A stretch of 64,000 nt of DNA from an uncultured Thiothrix sp. (GTDB lineage Bacteria > Pseudomonadota > Gammaproteobacteria > Thiotrichales > Thiotrichaceae): the NCBI RefSeq assembly GCF_937873765.1, contig NZ_CALMZC010000013.1:62001-126000 (forward strand), written 5' to 3'. A program made the position numbers and the translations under genes. The notes under the pieces were generated by a model, which saw only the letters and a program-made list of their open reading frames with translations, searched no databases and was not told the DNA's origin. Positions 52,809 to 62,198 of the stretch are shown piece after piece (within the stretch, counting starts at the first letter, position 1; each line of letters begins with the position of its first letter).

Positions 52809-52874
52809 TCTTACCAAACACTTACCAAAATCTTACCGTTTCTTTATGACTGCAAAGGGGTGTTTTCATACACT
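52809..52874 (+). promoter_or_regulatory. Promoter C: four 11-bp-spaced half-sites, -35 and -10
   Basis: TCTTACC (52809-52815), ACTTACC (52820-52826), TCTTACC (52831-52837) and CTTTATG (52842-52848) lie 11 bp apart; -35 ATGACT (52846-52851), 17-bp spacer, -10 TACACT (52869-52874). It precedes the small secreted gene at 52983 and shares CCAACAAGACA downstream with promoter A. Confidence 0.75.
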
Positions 52875-52982
52875 GATCCCAACAAGACAAGGCTAGCAGT
52901 GACTCACTAAAGCCCAGTTAAGTTAGGCCCCAAAGGGCAATGAACTATCATCAGTTTCAATGAATTGTGAGGGAGTAAAATC

Positions 52983-53264
52983 ATGAAAGCTAAATTAGTA
53001 ATGGCAGCTTTATTAGGTTCTTTAGTGTTAGGGGCAGCAGGTAGTGCAGTCGCATGGAATCCTTGGAGCGCTTGGTATCCTACTAAATGGGAAGCAGAGC
53101 AAGCGGCTGTGACTAGTTGTAAAAACCATTATGGCTATGCTTGCGTAGTTTATGAATGCCAAAAACGTTACTACAATTATGATTACCAATGGCGCTGTGC
53201 AGCCAAGCAACAAAGCTATAGTTATCCTAGTAACCATTACAGACCCCCTTATTCAACTTATTAG
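52983..53264 (+). CDS. Small secreted Trp/Tyr/Cys-rich protein (paralogue 2)
   Basis: A 93-residue protein with GAGGGAG ahead of the ATG, a signal peptide (MKAKLVMAALLGSLVLGAAG and onward, ending AVA) and the core WNPWSAWYPTKWEAEQAA with four Cys and YYNYDYQWRCAAKQ. It is the partner of the product at 46417. The tail is Tyr/Ser/Pro-rich (YPSNHYRPPYSTY). Promoter C with four half-sites lies upstream, so it is a likely target of the nearby regulator. Confidence 0.78.
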   Translation: MKAKLVMAALLGSLVLGAAGSAVAWNPWSAWYPTKWEAEQAAVTSCKNHYGYACVVYECQKRYYNYDYQWRCAAKQQSYSYPSNHYRPPYSTY

Positions 53265-53428
53265 ATTAATAAGCCTGCATTTGAGTAAGTTATCACAGGA
53301 TGGCTTACTCTTTCTGCTTGTTGAATAGCCAGCCAGCTGGGTTCGACAGATAAGTATTTCCCCAGAGTTCCTAGACTGTTATAATAGCTGCCTTTTTACC
53401 AACCTTAACTAATCTGGAGCTTTGGACG

Positions 53429-53698
53429 ATGTCTCTGAATGCAGAACAGAAAGCGGCAATCGTAGCTGATTATCGCCAGTCAGACACTGACACCGGGTCG
53501 CCGGAAGTGCAAGTTGCGCTGTTAACAGCCAACATTAAGCATTTAACCGAGCACTTTGCGACCCACAAGAAAGACCACCACTCACGTCGTGGTATGTTGA
53601 AAATGGTTAATCAACGTCGCAAATTGCTGGATTACCTCAAAGGTAAAGACCTAGCGCGTTATCAGACGCTGATTGAACGCTTAGGCTTGCGTCGCTAA
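53429..53698 (+). CDS. rpsO: 30S ribosomal protein S15
   Basis: An 89-residue S15: [40 protein letters not shown] and the end LGLRR are the family blocks. It binds the central domain of 16S rRNA early in assembly. GGAG lies nine bases before the ATG. It is followed by pnp, the classic rpsO-pnp unit, with a hairpin terminator between. Confidence 0.97.
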   Translation: MSLNAEQKAAIVADYRQSDTDTGSPEVQVALLTANIKHLTEHFATHKKDHHSRRGMLKMVNQRRKLLDYLKGKDLARYQTLIERLGLRR

Positions 53699-53711
53699 GC
53701 CGATGCACCGA

Positions 53712-53737
53712 AAACACCGCAATTCTGCGGTGTTTTT
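53712..53737 (+). terminator. rpsO-pnp intergenic terminator
   Basis: Stem AAACACCGCA/TGCGGTGTTT with loop ATTC and following T residues, directly after rpsO. The equivalent site in E. coli partly ends rpsO transcripts and lets some through to pnp. Confidence 0.8.
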
Positions 53738-53771
53738 GTTTGCGCGACTCTGAACCCTTATGCTCGTTGTC

Positions 53772-53836
53772 GTCATGCAGGAAGGTTGTTTAAAGCTGTT
53801 TTGCCGCAGAATAACTTTAAACAGCCTGCCCGTGAC
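53772..53836 (+). promoter_or_regulatory. pnp leader hairpin
   Basis: A long imperfect stem: GTCA (53772-53775) with TGAC (53833-53836), GCAGG (53777-53781) with CCTGC (53825-53829), and GTTTAAAG (53788-53795) with CTTTAAAC (53815-53822). In enterobacteria a comparable pnp leader hairpin is cut by RNase III, after which PNPase represses its own mRNA. The same role is inferred here. Confidence 0.65.
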
Positions 53837-53881
53837 AGTTTGTAATACCCTTAATTTAAAAAAATAGGCTGAATAATAGTT

Positions 53882-55969
53882 ATGGCAAAAGTGACTAAAA
53901 CTTTCCAATATGGTCAACACACCGTTCGTATCGAAACTGGCGAAGTAGCTCGCCAAGCTAGCACTGCAGTAATCATCAGTATGGATGAAACAGTATTGTT
54001 AGTGACGGCAGTGGCGGAAAGACAAGCTCGTGAAGGCCGCGACTTCTTCCCACTCACTGTGAATTATCAAGAAAAATTCTATGCTGCAGGCCGGATTCCC
54101 GGTGGTTTCTTCAAGCGTGAAGCCCGTCCGACTGAAGAAGAAACTTTAGTTGCCCGTTTAATTGATCGCCCGATTCGCCCACTATTTCCTGAAGGCTTCA
54201 CCAATGAAGTCCAAGTGGTTGCTACGGTTATTTCTTTAAATCCGAATGTTGCGCCGGATATTCCTGCGATGTTAGGTGCCTCAGCGGCTTTAAAAATCTG
54301 TGGTATCCCTTTTCAAGGCCCCATTGGTGCAGCGCGGGTTGGTTATATCAATAATCAATATGTACTGAATCCATCACCGGCTGAATTAGAAAATTCTGCT
54401 TTAGATTTAGTCGTAGCGGGTACAAATGATGCCGTGCTGATGGTTGAGTCTGAGGCCAAATTGCTAAGCGAAGAGGTCATGCTCGGTGCCGTGGTTTATG
54501 GCCATGAGCAAATGCAAGTTGCCATCCATGCGATCAATGAAATGGCTGCTGAAGTGGGCAATCCTGCTTGGGTTTGGTCAGCCCCAGAAGCTAATCAAGC
54601 GTTGGTACAAGGCTTAGCAACGGCGGCGGAAGCGGCTTTAGTCGATGCTTTCCAAATCGCGGATAAGCAAGAGCGTTACGCTCGCGTCGATGAAATTCTA
54701 GCAGCCGCTAAAGACAAGTTACTGTCGAAAGAAGAGGGAGCAGCCGGCCCAAGTGAAGAAGAGCTGCGCGTTGAGTTCAAAAACTTAGAAAAGAAAGTAG
54801 TACGTGGTCGCATCCTAGAAGGTAAGCCACGGATTGATGGTCGTGATTTACAAACTGTACGCCCTATCAGTGTACGCGTGGGTGTATTACCCCGTACTCA
54901 TGGATCTGCTTTATTCACACGTGGCGAAACTCAAGCTCTCGTAGTGGCTACTTTAGGGACTGAGCGTGATGCGCAAGTGATCGATGCGATTGCTGGCGAA
55001 TACAAAGACTCTTTCATGTTCCACTATAATTTCCCTCCTTATAGCGTGGGGGAAGTGGGCATGATTGGCTCACCGAAGCGTCGTGAAATTGGTCATGGCC
55101 GTTTAGCCAAGCGCGGTGTGAAGGCGACGATTCCAGCCATGGAAGATTTCCCTTATGTGATTCGCTGTGTGTCTGAAATCACGGAATCGAATGGTTCAAG
55201 CTCGATGGCGAGCGTTTGTGGTAGTTCTTTAGCGCTGATGGATGCCGGTGTACCCGTTTCTGAGCCAGTTGCAGGTATTGCAATGGGCTTGATCAAAGAA
55301 GGTGAGCGTTTTGCCGTTCTGACCGATATCCTCGGCGATGAAGATCATTTAGGTGATATGGATTTCAAAGTAGCGGGTTCACGCAACGGTATCACCGCGC
55401 TGCAAATGGATATCAAAATTAATGGTATCACCCGTGAAATCATGGAGCGCGCTTTAGAGCAAGCCAAAGCAGGGCGTTTGTTCATTTTGGGCGAAATGGA
55501 AAAAGTGATTGCAGCCCCGCGTGATCAACTCTCTGATTATGCACCACGCTATGTCACTTTAAAGATCAACCCAGAAAAGATTCGTGAAGTCATTGGTAAA
55601 GGTGGCGAAACGATTCGTGGTATCACCGAAGCTTCGGGGGCGACGATTGATATTAGCGATGATGGCTTTATTAAAATTGCGGCTGTCGATGCGGCTGCGG
55701 CGCATAAAGCTAAAGGTATGATCGAGGCAATCACGGCTGAGGTCGAGCTGAATAAAGTTTATGAAGGTAAAGTCGCACGGATTATGGACTTTGGTGCTTT
55801 CGTAACCATTCTGCCCGGTAAAGACGGCTTATTGCATATTTCACAAATTAGCCAAGAGCGTGTAGAAAAGGTCACTGATTTCGTCAATGTAGGTGATGTG
55901 GTGAAAGTCAAAGTCATCGAAATTGACCGCCAAGGGCGTATGCGTTTGAGCATGAAAGATGCGGTTTAA
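53882..55969 (+). CDS. pnp: Polyribonucleotide nucleotidyltransferase (PNPase)
   Basis: A 695-residue PNPase: two RNase PH domains, the first with [20 protein letters not shown] and the second with [24 protein letters not shown] and [19 protein letters not shown]; then KH (about 555-615, [15 protein letters not shown]) and S1 (about 622-690, [16 protein letters not shown]). It degrades RNA 3' to 5' with phosphate and joins the RNase E degradosome; rne is also in this window. It ends at a strong hairpin. Confidence 0.97.
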   Translation: MAKVTKTFQYGQHTVRIETGEVARQASTAVIISMDETVLLVTAVAERQAREGRDFFPLTVNYQEKFYAAGRIPGGFFKREARPTEEETLVARLIDRPIRPLFPEGFTNEVQVVATVISLNPNVAPDIPAMLGASAALKICGIPFQGPIGAARVGYINNQYVLNPSPAELENSALDLVVAGTNDAVLMVESEAKLLSEEVMLGAVVYGHEQMQVAIHAINEMAAEVGNPAWVWSAPEANQALVQGLATAAEAALVDAFQIADKQERYARVDEILAAAKDKLLSKEEGAAGPSEEELRVEFKNLEKKVVRGRILEGKPRIDGRDLQTVRPISVRVGVLPRTHGSALFTRGETQALVVATLGTERDAQVIDAIAGEYKDSFMFHYNFPPYSVGEVGMIGSPKRREIGHGRLAKRGVKATIPAMEDFPYVIRCVSEITESNGSSSMASVCGSSLALMDAGVPVSEPVAGIAMGLIKEGERFAVLTDILGDEDHLGDMDFKVAGSRNGITALQMDIKINGITREIMERALEQAKAGRLFILGEMEKVIAAPRDQLSDYAPRYVTLKINPEKIREVIGKGGETIRGITEASGATIDISDDGFIKIAAVDAAAAHKAKGMIEAITAEVELNKVYEGKVARIMDFGAFVTILPGKDGLLHISQISQERVEKVTDFVNVGDVVKVKVIEIDRQGRMRLSMKDAV

Positions 55970-55985
55970 GCCTTAACAGGCGCAT

Positions 55986-56020
55986 AATACTAAAAGCCCC
56001 AAATAGGGGTTTTTAGTATT
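55986..56020. terminator. pnp terminator, bidirectional
   Basis: Stem AATACTAAAAGCCCC/GGGGTTTTTAGTATT, one wobble pair, loop AAATA, between pnp and a convergent gene. A/T runs within the stem let it act on both strands. Confidence 0.75.
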
Positions 56021-56036
56021 TGGTAGGCTTAAAGCT

Positions 56037-56600
56037 TTAAGTATTCTGTGTCACTTTATCGACTACCTGTTCAGCTGCTTGAGCTAAATCTTCAGCTTCA
56101 TGTTTGGCAGCTTGTGCCGCCTCCTCGGTCAACTGTTTAGCATCTAAAACAGTGTCCTCAGCTTTATCGGCTAAATTACTCGCTGCATCTTTAGTAGCCT
56201 CCACCGTGTCAGCCGCCATTTCCTTCGCAGTTTCGGTTGCAGCTGCCGCTTTATCGGCTAAATCGCTAGCAGTTTCTTGCGTTGCATCGACTGCCTCAGC
56301 CACCATTTCCTTAGCGGTTTCGCTTGCGCTAGCGGCCTTGTCAGCTAAATTGCTCGCTGCTTCTTGAGTCGCATCGACAGTATCCGCTGCTAGGTCTTTG
56401 GTGTTTTCAATAGCATCTGCGGCTTTTTCTTGAGCAGCGTCAGCCAACTCAGCAGCTTTATCGCTAGCTTCATCGGCTTTGTCACTTAAGCTATCCATTA
56501 AGTCCGATGCCTTCTCTGCGACTGTATCATAGAGCTCCTCAGCGCCTTCTTTGGCGTCTTGTAATAATTCAGCTGCTTTTTCTTTCAATTTGTCTAGCAT
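56037..56600 (-). CDS. LEA-like amphipathic helical repeat protein
   Basis: A 187-residue protein of Ala, Glu, Lys, Asp and Thr. It is almost wholly a helix with tandem units of about 31 residues (phrases such as DATQEAASNLADKAA recur). It has no signal peptide and no Cys, Trp, Pro or His-rich parts. The composition and period resemble group-3 LEA proteins and apolipoprotein/phasin-like surface coats, which protect membranes or proteins or bind lipid granules. There is no direct proof of which. It is convergent with pnp. Confidence 0.6.
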   Translation of the reverse strand: MLDKLKEKAAELLQDAKEGAEELYDTVAEKASDLMDSLSDKADEASDKAAELADAAQEKAADAIENTKDLAADTVDATQEAASNLADKAASASETAKEMVAEAVDATQETASDLADKAAAATETAKEMAADTVEATKDAASNLADKAEDTVLDAKQLTEEAAQAAKHEAEDLAQAAEQVVDKVTQNT

Positions 56601-56718
56601 GGGACTCTCCTAATAAATGCCGAAAGGGGGTGAGGAACAAGCACTCGCTGGAGTGCTCGTTAATGTATATAGGCTAGCTAGACGTGATCTGCAAATCAGA
56701 TTATGGTGAGTCAGTTAA

Positions 56719-59370
56719 TTAGATTCTCAGCGCTTCGACCAGCGAGTTACTAATACTCGTTTGCATCGCAGGGTCAGTGATCATCATTTCTTCATCGCGT
56801 GTAGTGATATAGAAAATGTCCTCAGCCTGCTCGCCTAAGGTAGTGATGCGTGCATTGTGCACACGTACCCCAGCTTGGTCGAGCGCTTCACCTACGCGTG
56901 ACAGGAGACCGGGCATATCACCCGTGCTGACTTCCATAATCGTGAGCTTTTTGTCGGGTTGTTGGCGGAATTGAATGCGAGTTGGCACATCAAAATTGCG
57001 TAAAATCCGTGGAGTGCGATGTTGACGTACTTGGAATTGCTCACGGCGTAAATTGCGCTGCATTACTTCTACAATATGCTCTTGATCGGATGGATCATCA
57101 ACAATCTTATTATCCGACCCCAAAATATGCAGGGTGTAAAGGTCGAAGCCATTCTCTTCCATCGATACGATACGCGCTTGCACAATATTCAGATTGAGTT
57201 GCTCTAAGGTAGAGACAACACGCGTGAATAAATCGGGCGAATCAGCACTATAGATGAAAATAATATTGCTACTACCAGAAATCGTGGAACGCATTTTTAC
57301 TATGGGGAAGTTTTCAGGCTTAGAGGTCAGAATATATTGTGCATGCCAGCAGATCGATTCTACCGAATGTTGCAATAAATAGTCTTCACCCAAACTTTTC
57401 CATAAGTTAATACAAGCTTCTTCGCTAAATCCAGCTTGACCTAAATGCTCTAAAGCAGAATTGCGCTTTTGAGCAATGATAGAGGCGGATTTTTCTGAAG
57501 CGGGTAAGCGCTGGTTGAGTAGGTTACGTGTACTTAAGTAAAGTTCGGTCAAGAGTGAGCGCTTCCAGCTATTCCATAACTTAGGATTAGTCCCTTTGAT
57601 ATCAGCAATCGTCAGTAGAAATAAGTAATCTAAACGATTCTGCGCAATAATCTGCTCAGCGAATTCTTGGACAACAGCCGGATCACTAATGTCTTTACGC
57701 TGTGCGGTGACGCTCATTAGCAAATGTTTTTGGACTAACCAACTGACTAGCGAGGCATCGTGCACATTTAAGCCATGTTCACGGCAAAATTCATAAGCAT
57801 CCACTGAGCCTAATTCAGAATGATCACCATTCCGACCTTTGGCAATATCATGAAACAGTGCAGTTAAATAGAGAATTTCTGGTTTTTGCAGGCGCTTGAA
57901 GATTTCACTACACATAGGAAATTCAGCAGCGCCTTTTTCAGTGCTATAGCGGCGCACATTGCTAATTACAAACAGGGTGTGTTCGTCTACGGTATAAGCA
58001 TGAAATAAATCATATTGCATACGCCCGACAATGTTCGCAAAAGCAGGTAAATAGGCTGCTAAAATCCCATAGCGATTCATCAAGCGCAGCACAAAGGTAA
58101 TTCCACTGGGCTGACGCAAAATCTGCATAAAAATTTGCCGATGCCAAATTTGCTGGCGGAAGCCACTATCAATTCGATGCAAATTACTGCGCATTAAGCG
58201 AATGGTTTCAGGCGCTAAGCCCGTAACCCCCGGTGTATTTTGTAGAAATAAGAAAATTTCTAATAAAGCGGTAGGGTAGAGGGTAAAGGTATCAGGTGAG
58301 TTGACCGCTAATAGATTACCGCGTTTTTCATACCATTCTCCCACCATAATCGGTTGGGGTTGCTCATCAATCGCAAGTTTAACGCGCAACACGCCCATTA
58401 ATACATCAGTGAGGCGTTCAAGCTCGGTAATAGTTTTATAGTAGCGCTGCATAAAAGCTTCGACGGCTTCATTGCGGTGTTCTTGTTGACAGCCAAAGGT
58501 TTTTGCCAGCGTGTGTTGGTAGTCGAAGAGTAGACGATCTTCTTTACGTCCAGTAAGGGTATGCAGCACAAAGCGAATGCTCCAGAGGAAAGCACGTCCC
58601 TCACGCAGGCATTCATATTCACTTTGTTCTAACAAACGATGCTCATGTAATTCAGATAAAGACAGTTGCCCATACTCACGCTCAATAATCCAACCAATCA
58701 TATGAATATCGCGTAAACCCCCCGGGCCTTCTTTTAGATTGGGTTCGACTCGGTAAGCAGTATCACCAAAGCGCAGATAGCGGGCTTTCTGCTCGTCTAA
58801 TTTCGCTAAGAAAAAGCTGCGGCTGTCCCACATATTCTCAGGGCTAATCCCCGCGCGCATTTGGTGATAGAGATCACGGCTACCCGCTAATAGACGTGCT
58901 TCAATAAGATTAGTAATAACAGTTAAATCAGTGCGTGCGGTTTGTAGGCATTCGTCCAAAGTACGCACGCTATGTCCAACCTCAATCCCCATATCCCATA
59001 AAAAGGTCAGAAATCCGGAAATGCGCTCTTGAGCAACTAGGTCTGGCGCTTGATGGAGTAGGATCAATAGGTCCACATCAGACGCAGGATGTAGTTCTTT
59101 GCGTCCATAACCACCCACGGCAATCAAGGAGCCTTCAGAAATACTAAAGCCCGTTCGCTGCCAGATTTCCTGCAAAATGACATCCAACAAACCCGCGTGA
59201 TAGTAAAGTAGGGAGCGAATGGGATATTTTTCCAAAAAATAGCCTGCCAAACGTTTACGCGCTTCCTTCAGAAATTGCGCATAGTCGCTGGGCTTTAAAG
59301 GCTGAGGTTTGCTGGTCTTAAATTCTTGATAGTGATCCAGCAAGGGGTTGAGTCGCGTATCAGTATTCAT
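56719..59370 (-). CDS. glnD: [Protein-PII] uridylyltransferase / uridylyl-removing enzyme
   Basis: An 883-residue GlnD. The nucleotidyltransferase domain has GGYGRKELHPASDVDLLIL (the G-D-x-D signature). The HD domain has ALFHDIAKGRNGDHSELG. Two C-terminal ACT domains bind glutamine (IIFIYSADSPDLFTRVV, then IMEVSTGDMPGLLSRVG). It modifies PII in response to glutamine. It overlaps map by 4 bases (ATGA) and is divergent from rpsB, as in E. coli. amtB is elsewhere in the window. Confidence 0.96.
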   Translation of the reverse strand: MNTDTRLNPLLDHYQEFKTSKPQPLKPSDYAQFLKEARKRLAGYFLEKYPIRSLLYYHAGLLDVILQEIWQRTGFSISEGSLIAVGGYGRKELHPASDVDLLILLHQAPDLVAQERISGFLTFLWDMGIEVGHSVRTLDECLQTARTDLTVITNLIEARLLAGSRDLYHQMRAGISPENMWDSRSFFLAKLDEQKARYLRFGDTAYRVEPNLKEGPGGLRDIHMIGWIIEREYGQLSLSELHEHRLLEQSEYECLREGRAFLWSIRFVLHTLTGRKEDRLLFDYQHTLAKTFGCQQEHRNEAVEAFMQRYYKTITELERLTDVLMGVLRVKLAIDEQPQPIMVGEWYEKRGNLLAVNSPDTFTLYPTALLEIFLFLQNTPGVTGLAPETIRLMRSNLHRIDSGFRQQIWHRQIFMQILRQPSGITFVLRLMNRYGILAAYLPAFANIVGRMQYDLFHAYTVDEHTLFVISNVRRYSTEKGAAEFPMCSEIFKRLQKPEILYLTALFHDIAKGRNGDHSELGSVDAYEFCREHGLNVHDASLVSWLVQKHLLMSVTAQRKDISDPAVVQEFAEQIIAQNRLDYLFLLTIADIKGTNPKLWNSWKRSLLTELYLSTRNLLNQRLPASEKSASIIAQKRNSALEHLGQAGFSEEACINLWKSLGEDYLLQHSVESICWHAQYILTSKPENFPIVKMRSTISGSSNIIFIYSADSPDLFTRVVSTLEQLNLNIVQARIVSMEENGFDLYTLHILGSDNKIVDDPSDQEHIVEVMQRNLRREQFQVRQHRTPRILRNFDVPTRIQFRQQPDKKLTIMEVSTGDMPGLLSRVGEALDQAGVRVHNARITTLGEQAEDIFYITTRDEEMMITDPAMQTSISNSLVEALRI

Positions 59371-60176
59371 TTTAACTTGAGTTTTGCCTGCAGACGCTCA
59401 TACCAACCGGCTTCATCAGGACGGAGAGTGAGAATTTCAAAGCCTGTATCGGTCACAAGAATAGTATGTTCCCATTGCGCGGAAAGCTTATGATCTTTCG
59501 TCACTGCAGTCCATTGATCCGGCAAGATTTTTAAGTCGGCTTTACCTTGGTTAATCATGGGTTCAATGGTGAAAATCATACCTGCTTGAATGGCATCACC
59601 TTTGCCTACTTTGCCATAATGTAGAATTTGTGGTTCTTCGTGGAATTTTGCCCCAATGCCATGTCCACAAAATTCACGCACGACGGAATAATAGTTTTTC
59701 TCGGCATGTTGCTGGATCGCTGCGCCAATATCGCCTAAAGTCGCGCCGGGTTTAACCGTTAAAATGCCTAAATACATGCATTCTTGAGTCACTTCTGCTA
59801 AACGTGCTCCGGGAATCGTCGGCGCACCAACATGAAACATTTTACTGGTGTCACCATGATAACCGTCCTTAATCACCGTAATATCAATGTTGAGGCAGTC
59901 ACCTTTTTTTAGAACTTTATCGCTAGGGATTCCATGACAAATCTGGTGATTAACTGAGGTGCAAATCGATTTTGGAAAGGGGGGGGTACCATAACCTAAA
60001 GGGGCTGGAATGGCATTTTGCACATTCACAATATAGTCATGGCACAGATTATTTAGCTCATTGGTGGTGACACCGGGCTTCACATACGGCTCGATCATGC
60101 CTAGCACTTCGGCTGCTAGACGGCCTGCAATGCGCATTTTTTCAATTTCTTCTGGTGTTTTTATCGAGATAGCCAT
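59367..60176 (-). CDS. map: Methionine aminopeptidase
   Basis: About 269 residues of type I MetAP. The metal ligands are seen in NIDITVIKDGYHGDTSKMF, REFCGHGIGAKFHEEPQ and GMIFTIEPMI, with the last Glu in AQWEHTILVT. It removes the initiator Met. ATG 60176 (MAISIKTPEE) fits the family; a longer frame from 60200 would add eight residues. It overlaps glnD by 4 bases and is divergent from rpsB. Confidence 0.96.
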   Translation of the reverse strand: MAISIKTPEEIEKMRIAGRLAAEVLGMIEPYVKPGVTTNELNNLCHDYIVNVQNAIPAPLGYGTPPFPKSICTSVNHQICHGIPSDKVLKKGDCLNIDITVIKDGYHGDTSKMFHVGAPTIPGARLAEVTQECMYLGILTVKPGATLGDIGAAIQQHAEKNYYSVVREFCGHGIGAKFHEEPQILHYGKVGKGDAIQAGMIFTIEPMINQGKADLKILPDQWTAVTKDHKLSAQWEHTILVTDTGFEILTLRPDEAGWYERLQAKLKLK

Positions 60177-60345
60177 CGGTTCTGAATTCCAAAGTAGCAC
60201 TTAAAAGCGAATCATGGTATAAAGCGCACGCCTTTTTGGCAAACAAGATTGTTTTTTACTTGTAATTATTTAATCCACACACGTATCGGCACAGGCTGCA
60301 AGGGTGCTTGAGTTTAGCGTAAAGCAGAAAACTTAAGTGAGCAGT

Positions 60346-60371
60346 TTGGGGTACGTGGAGGCGTAACCCAA
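60346..60371 (+). promoter_or_regulatory. rpsB leader hairpin
   Basis: TTGGGGTAC/GTAACCCAA pairs (one mismatch) around an 8-base loop GTGGAGGC, 15 bases ahead of the rpsB start. In gammaproteobacteria rpsB is autoregulated by S2 through a leader structure, and this hairpin is the likely counterpart. The identity is inferred from position and shape. Confidence 0.5.
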
Positions 60372-60386
60372 ATCAGGAGATTTACC

Positions 60387-61166
60387 ATGCCTAAAGTTAC
60401 CATGCGTCAAATGCTGGAAGCTGGTGTCCATTTCGGTCACCAAACTCGTTACTGGAATCCAAAAATGGGTCAGTACATTTTCGGCGAACGCAACAAGATT
60501 CATATCGTTAACCTCGAACAAACCTTACCTATGTTCAATGATGCCATGAATTTCATTGGCAAATTGGCTTCCCGTGGTGGGCGTATCATGTTCGTAGGTA
60601 CTAAACGTTCTGCTCGTGATGCAATTCGTGAAGCTGCGCAATCTTGCAAAATGCCTTATGTAAATTATCGCTGGTTAGGCGGTATGTTGACTAACTTCAA
60701 AACGGTGAAACAATCGATTCGTCGTTTGAAAGAGTTAGAGAAAATGGCTGAAGATGGCAGCATTGAGCGCTTAAATAAGAAAGAAGTGCTGATGCTCAAG
60801 CGTGAGCAAGAAAAATTAGAGCGCAGCCTCGGCGGTATTAAAGAAATGAAAGGCTTACCCGATGCGATTTTCGTCATCGACGTAGGTTATGAAAAAATTG
60901 CTATTCAAGAAGCTAAGAAACTGGGTATCCCGGTCATCGGCGTTGTGGACACTAATAACTCACTGAAAGACGTGGATTATGTGATCCCAGGGAATGACGA
61001 TGCGATTCGTGCCATTCAGTTATACGTATCAGCCGCAGCTGATGCAGTAAAGGAAGGCCATGCTTCTGCAGCGGTATCAGGTGTGGATTTATCTGAGCCA
61101 GCTGAAGAGGAGGTGGAAGAAGTCGCGGCTGCTCCAGAAACTGACGATAGTGCTGACGAAGCCTAA
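60387..61166 (+). CDS. rpsB: 30S ribosomal protein S2
   Basis: A 259-residue S2: [20 protein letters not shown] at the N terminus, [20 protein letters not shown], and [14 protein letters not shown]. The acidic tail ([20 protein letters not shown]) is long compared with E. coli. S2 joins late in 30S assembly. AGGAG lies ahead. First gene of rpsB-tsf-pyrH-frr-uppS. Confidence 0.97.
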   Translation: MPKVTMRQMLEAGVHFGHQTRYWNPKMGQYIFGERNKIHIVNLEQTLPMFNDAMNFIGKLASRGGRIMFVGTKRSARDAIREAAQSCKMPYVNYRWLGGMLTNFKTVKQSIRRLKELEKMAEDGSIERLNKKEVLMLKREQEKLERSLGGIKEMKGLPDAIFVIDVGYEKIAIQEAKKLGIPVIGVVDTNNSLKDVDYVIPGNDDAIRAIQLYVSAAADAVKEGHASAAVSGVDLSEPAEEEVEEVAAAPETDDSADEA

Positions 61167-61212
61167 TCCAGCTTAGCGATTGAATTGAGTTCTCGAATTT
61201 AGGAGTCTAGTA

Positions 61213-62100
61213 ATGTCAATTACTGCGGCAATGGTAAAAGACCTGCGTGAACGTACTGGCGCAGGCATGATGGAGTGCAAAAAAGCACTGACTGAAACCA
61301 ATGGTGACATGGAAGCAGCCATCGATTTAATGCGCAAATCAGGTGCATTAAAAGCCGAAAAGAAATCAGGCCGTATCGCTGCGGAAGGTCGTGTAGTTAT
61401 TAAATTAAGCGCTGATCAAAAGCAAGCTTCTTTAGTTGAAGTCAATAGTGAAACTGACTTCGTCGCTAAAGATTCTAACTTTATTCAGTTTGCGGAAGCA
61501 GCGGCTGAGGCCGTACTGGCAAGCGGTGTGACTGATGTAGCAGCCTTAGCGAATGTACACTTAGCAAGTGGTCAAACCGTTGAAGAAGCGCGTGCAGCTT
61601 TAGTGGCTAAAATCGGTGAAAACATCCAAGTTCGCCGTGCGCAAATTATTGAAGCGGGTGAAGGTGCAATTGCAACTTATATCCACAGCAACAATAAAAT
61701 CGGTGTAGCTTTGGTTTACACGGGTTCAGATGCTGAAATGGGTAAAGATTTAGCGATGCATGTCGCTGCTAATAATCCAGCTGGTTTGGATGAATCTAGC
61801 ATACCAGTAGAGCGAGTAGTGCGCGAGCGCGATGTTCAATTAGATATCGTCATGCAAACTGGCAAACCACGTGAAATTGCTGAAAAAATGCTTGAAGGCA
61901 AAATGCGTAAGTTCTTAGCCGAGCTGACCTTATTAGGTCAAGCCTTTGTTAAAGACCCAAGCGTGACTGTTGCGCAATTGTTGAAAAACAAAGGGGCTAG
62001 TGTTACCACCTTTACCCGTATGGAAGCAGGTGAAGGGATCGAGAAGAAGCAAGAAAACTTTGCAGAAGAAGTGGCTGCTCAAGCTCGTCAAGCAGGCTAA
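61213..62100 (+). CDS. tsf: Elongation factor Ts
   Basis: A 295-residue EF-Ts: N-terminal UBA-like start AAMVKDLRERTGAGMMECKK, the TDFV region (NSETDFVAKD), and the core with IGENIQVRRAQ and HVAANNPAGLD. It recycles EF-Tu-GDP. TTAGGAG is ahead. 46 bases after rpsB; a terminator follows. Confidence 0.97.
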   Translation: MSITAAMVKDLRERTGAGMMECKKALTETNGDMEAAIDLMRKSGALKAEKKSGRIAAEGRVVIKLSADQKQASLVEVNSETDFVAKDSNFIQFAEAAAEAVLASGVTDVAALANVHLASGQTVEEARAALVAKIGENIQVRRAQIIEAGEGAIATYIHSNNKIGVALVYTGSDAEMGKDLAMHVAANNPAGLDESSIPVERVVRERDVQLDIVMQTGKPREIAEKMLEGKMRKFLAELTLLGQAFVKDPSVTVAQLLKNKGASVTTFTRMEAGEGIEKKQENFAEEVAAQARQAG

Positions 62101-62123
62101 AACTCACTTTAAGTGTACAAGAG

Positions 62124-62150
62124 AAGGGGCAACATGGTTGCCCCTTTTTC
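62124..62150 (+). terminator. tsf terminator
   Basis: Perfect stem AAGGGGCAAC/GTTGCCCCTT with loop ATG and a T-run directly behind, between tsf and pyrH. It should end or attenuate rpsB-tsf transcription. Confidence 0.85.
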
Positions 62151-62198
62151 TTTTCATCTGTATAAAGTACGCCATCTTGAGTTCTGGAAAGTTTTAGC

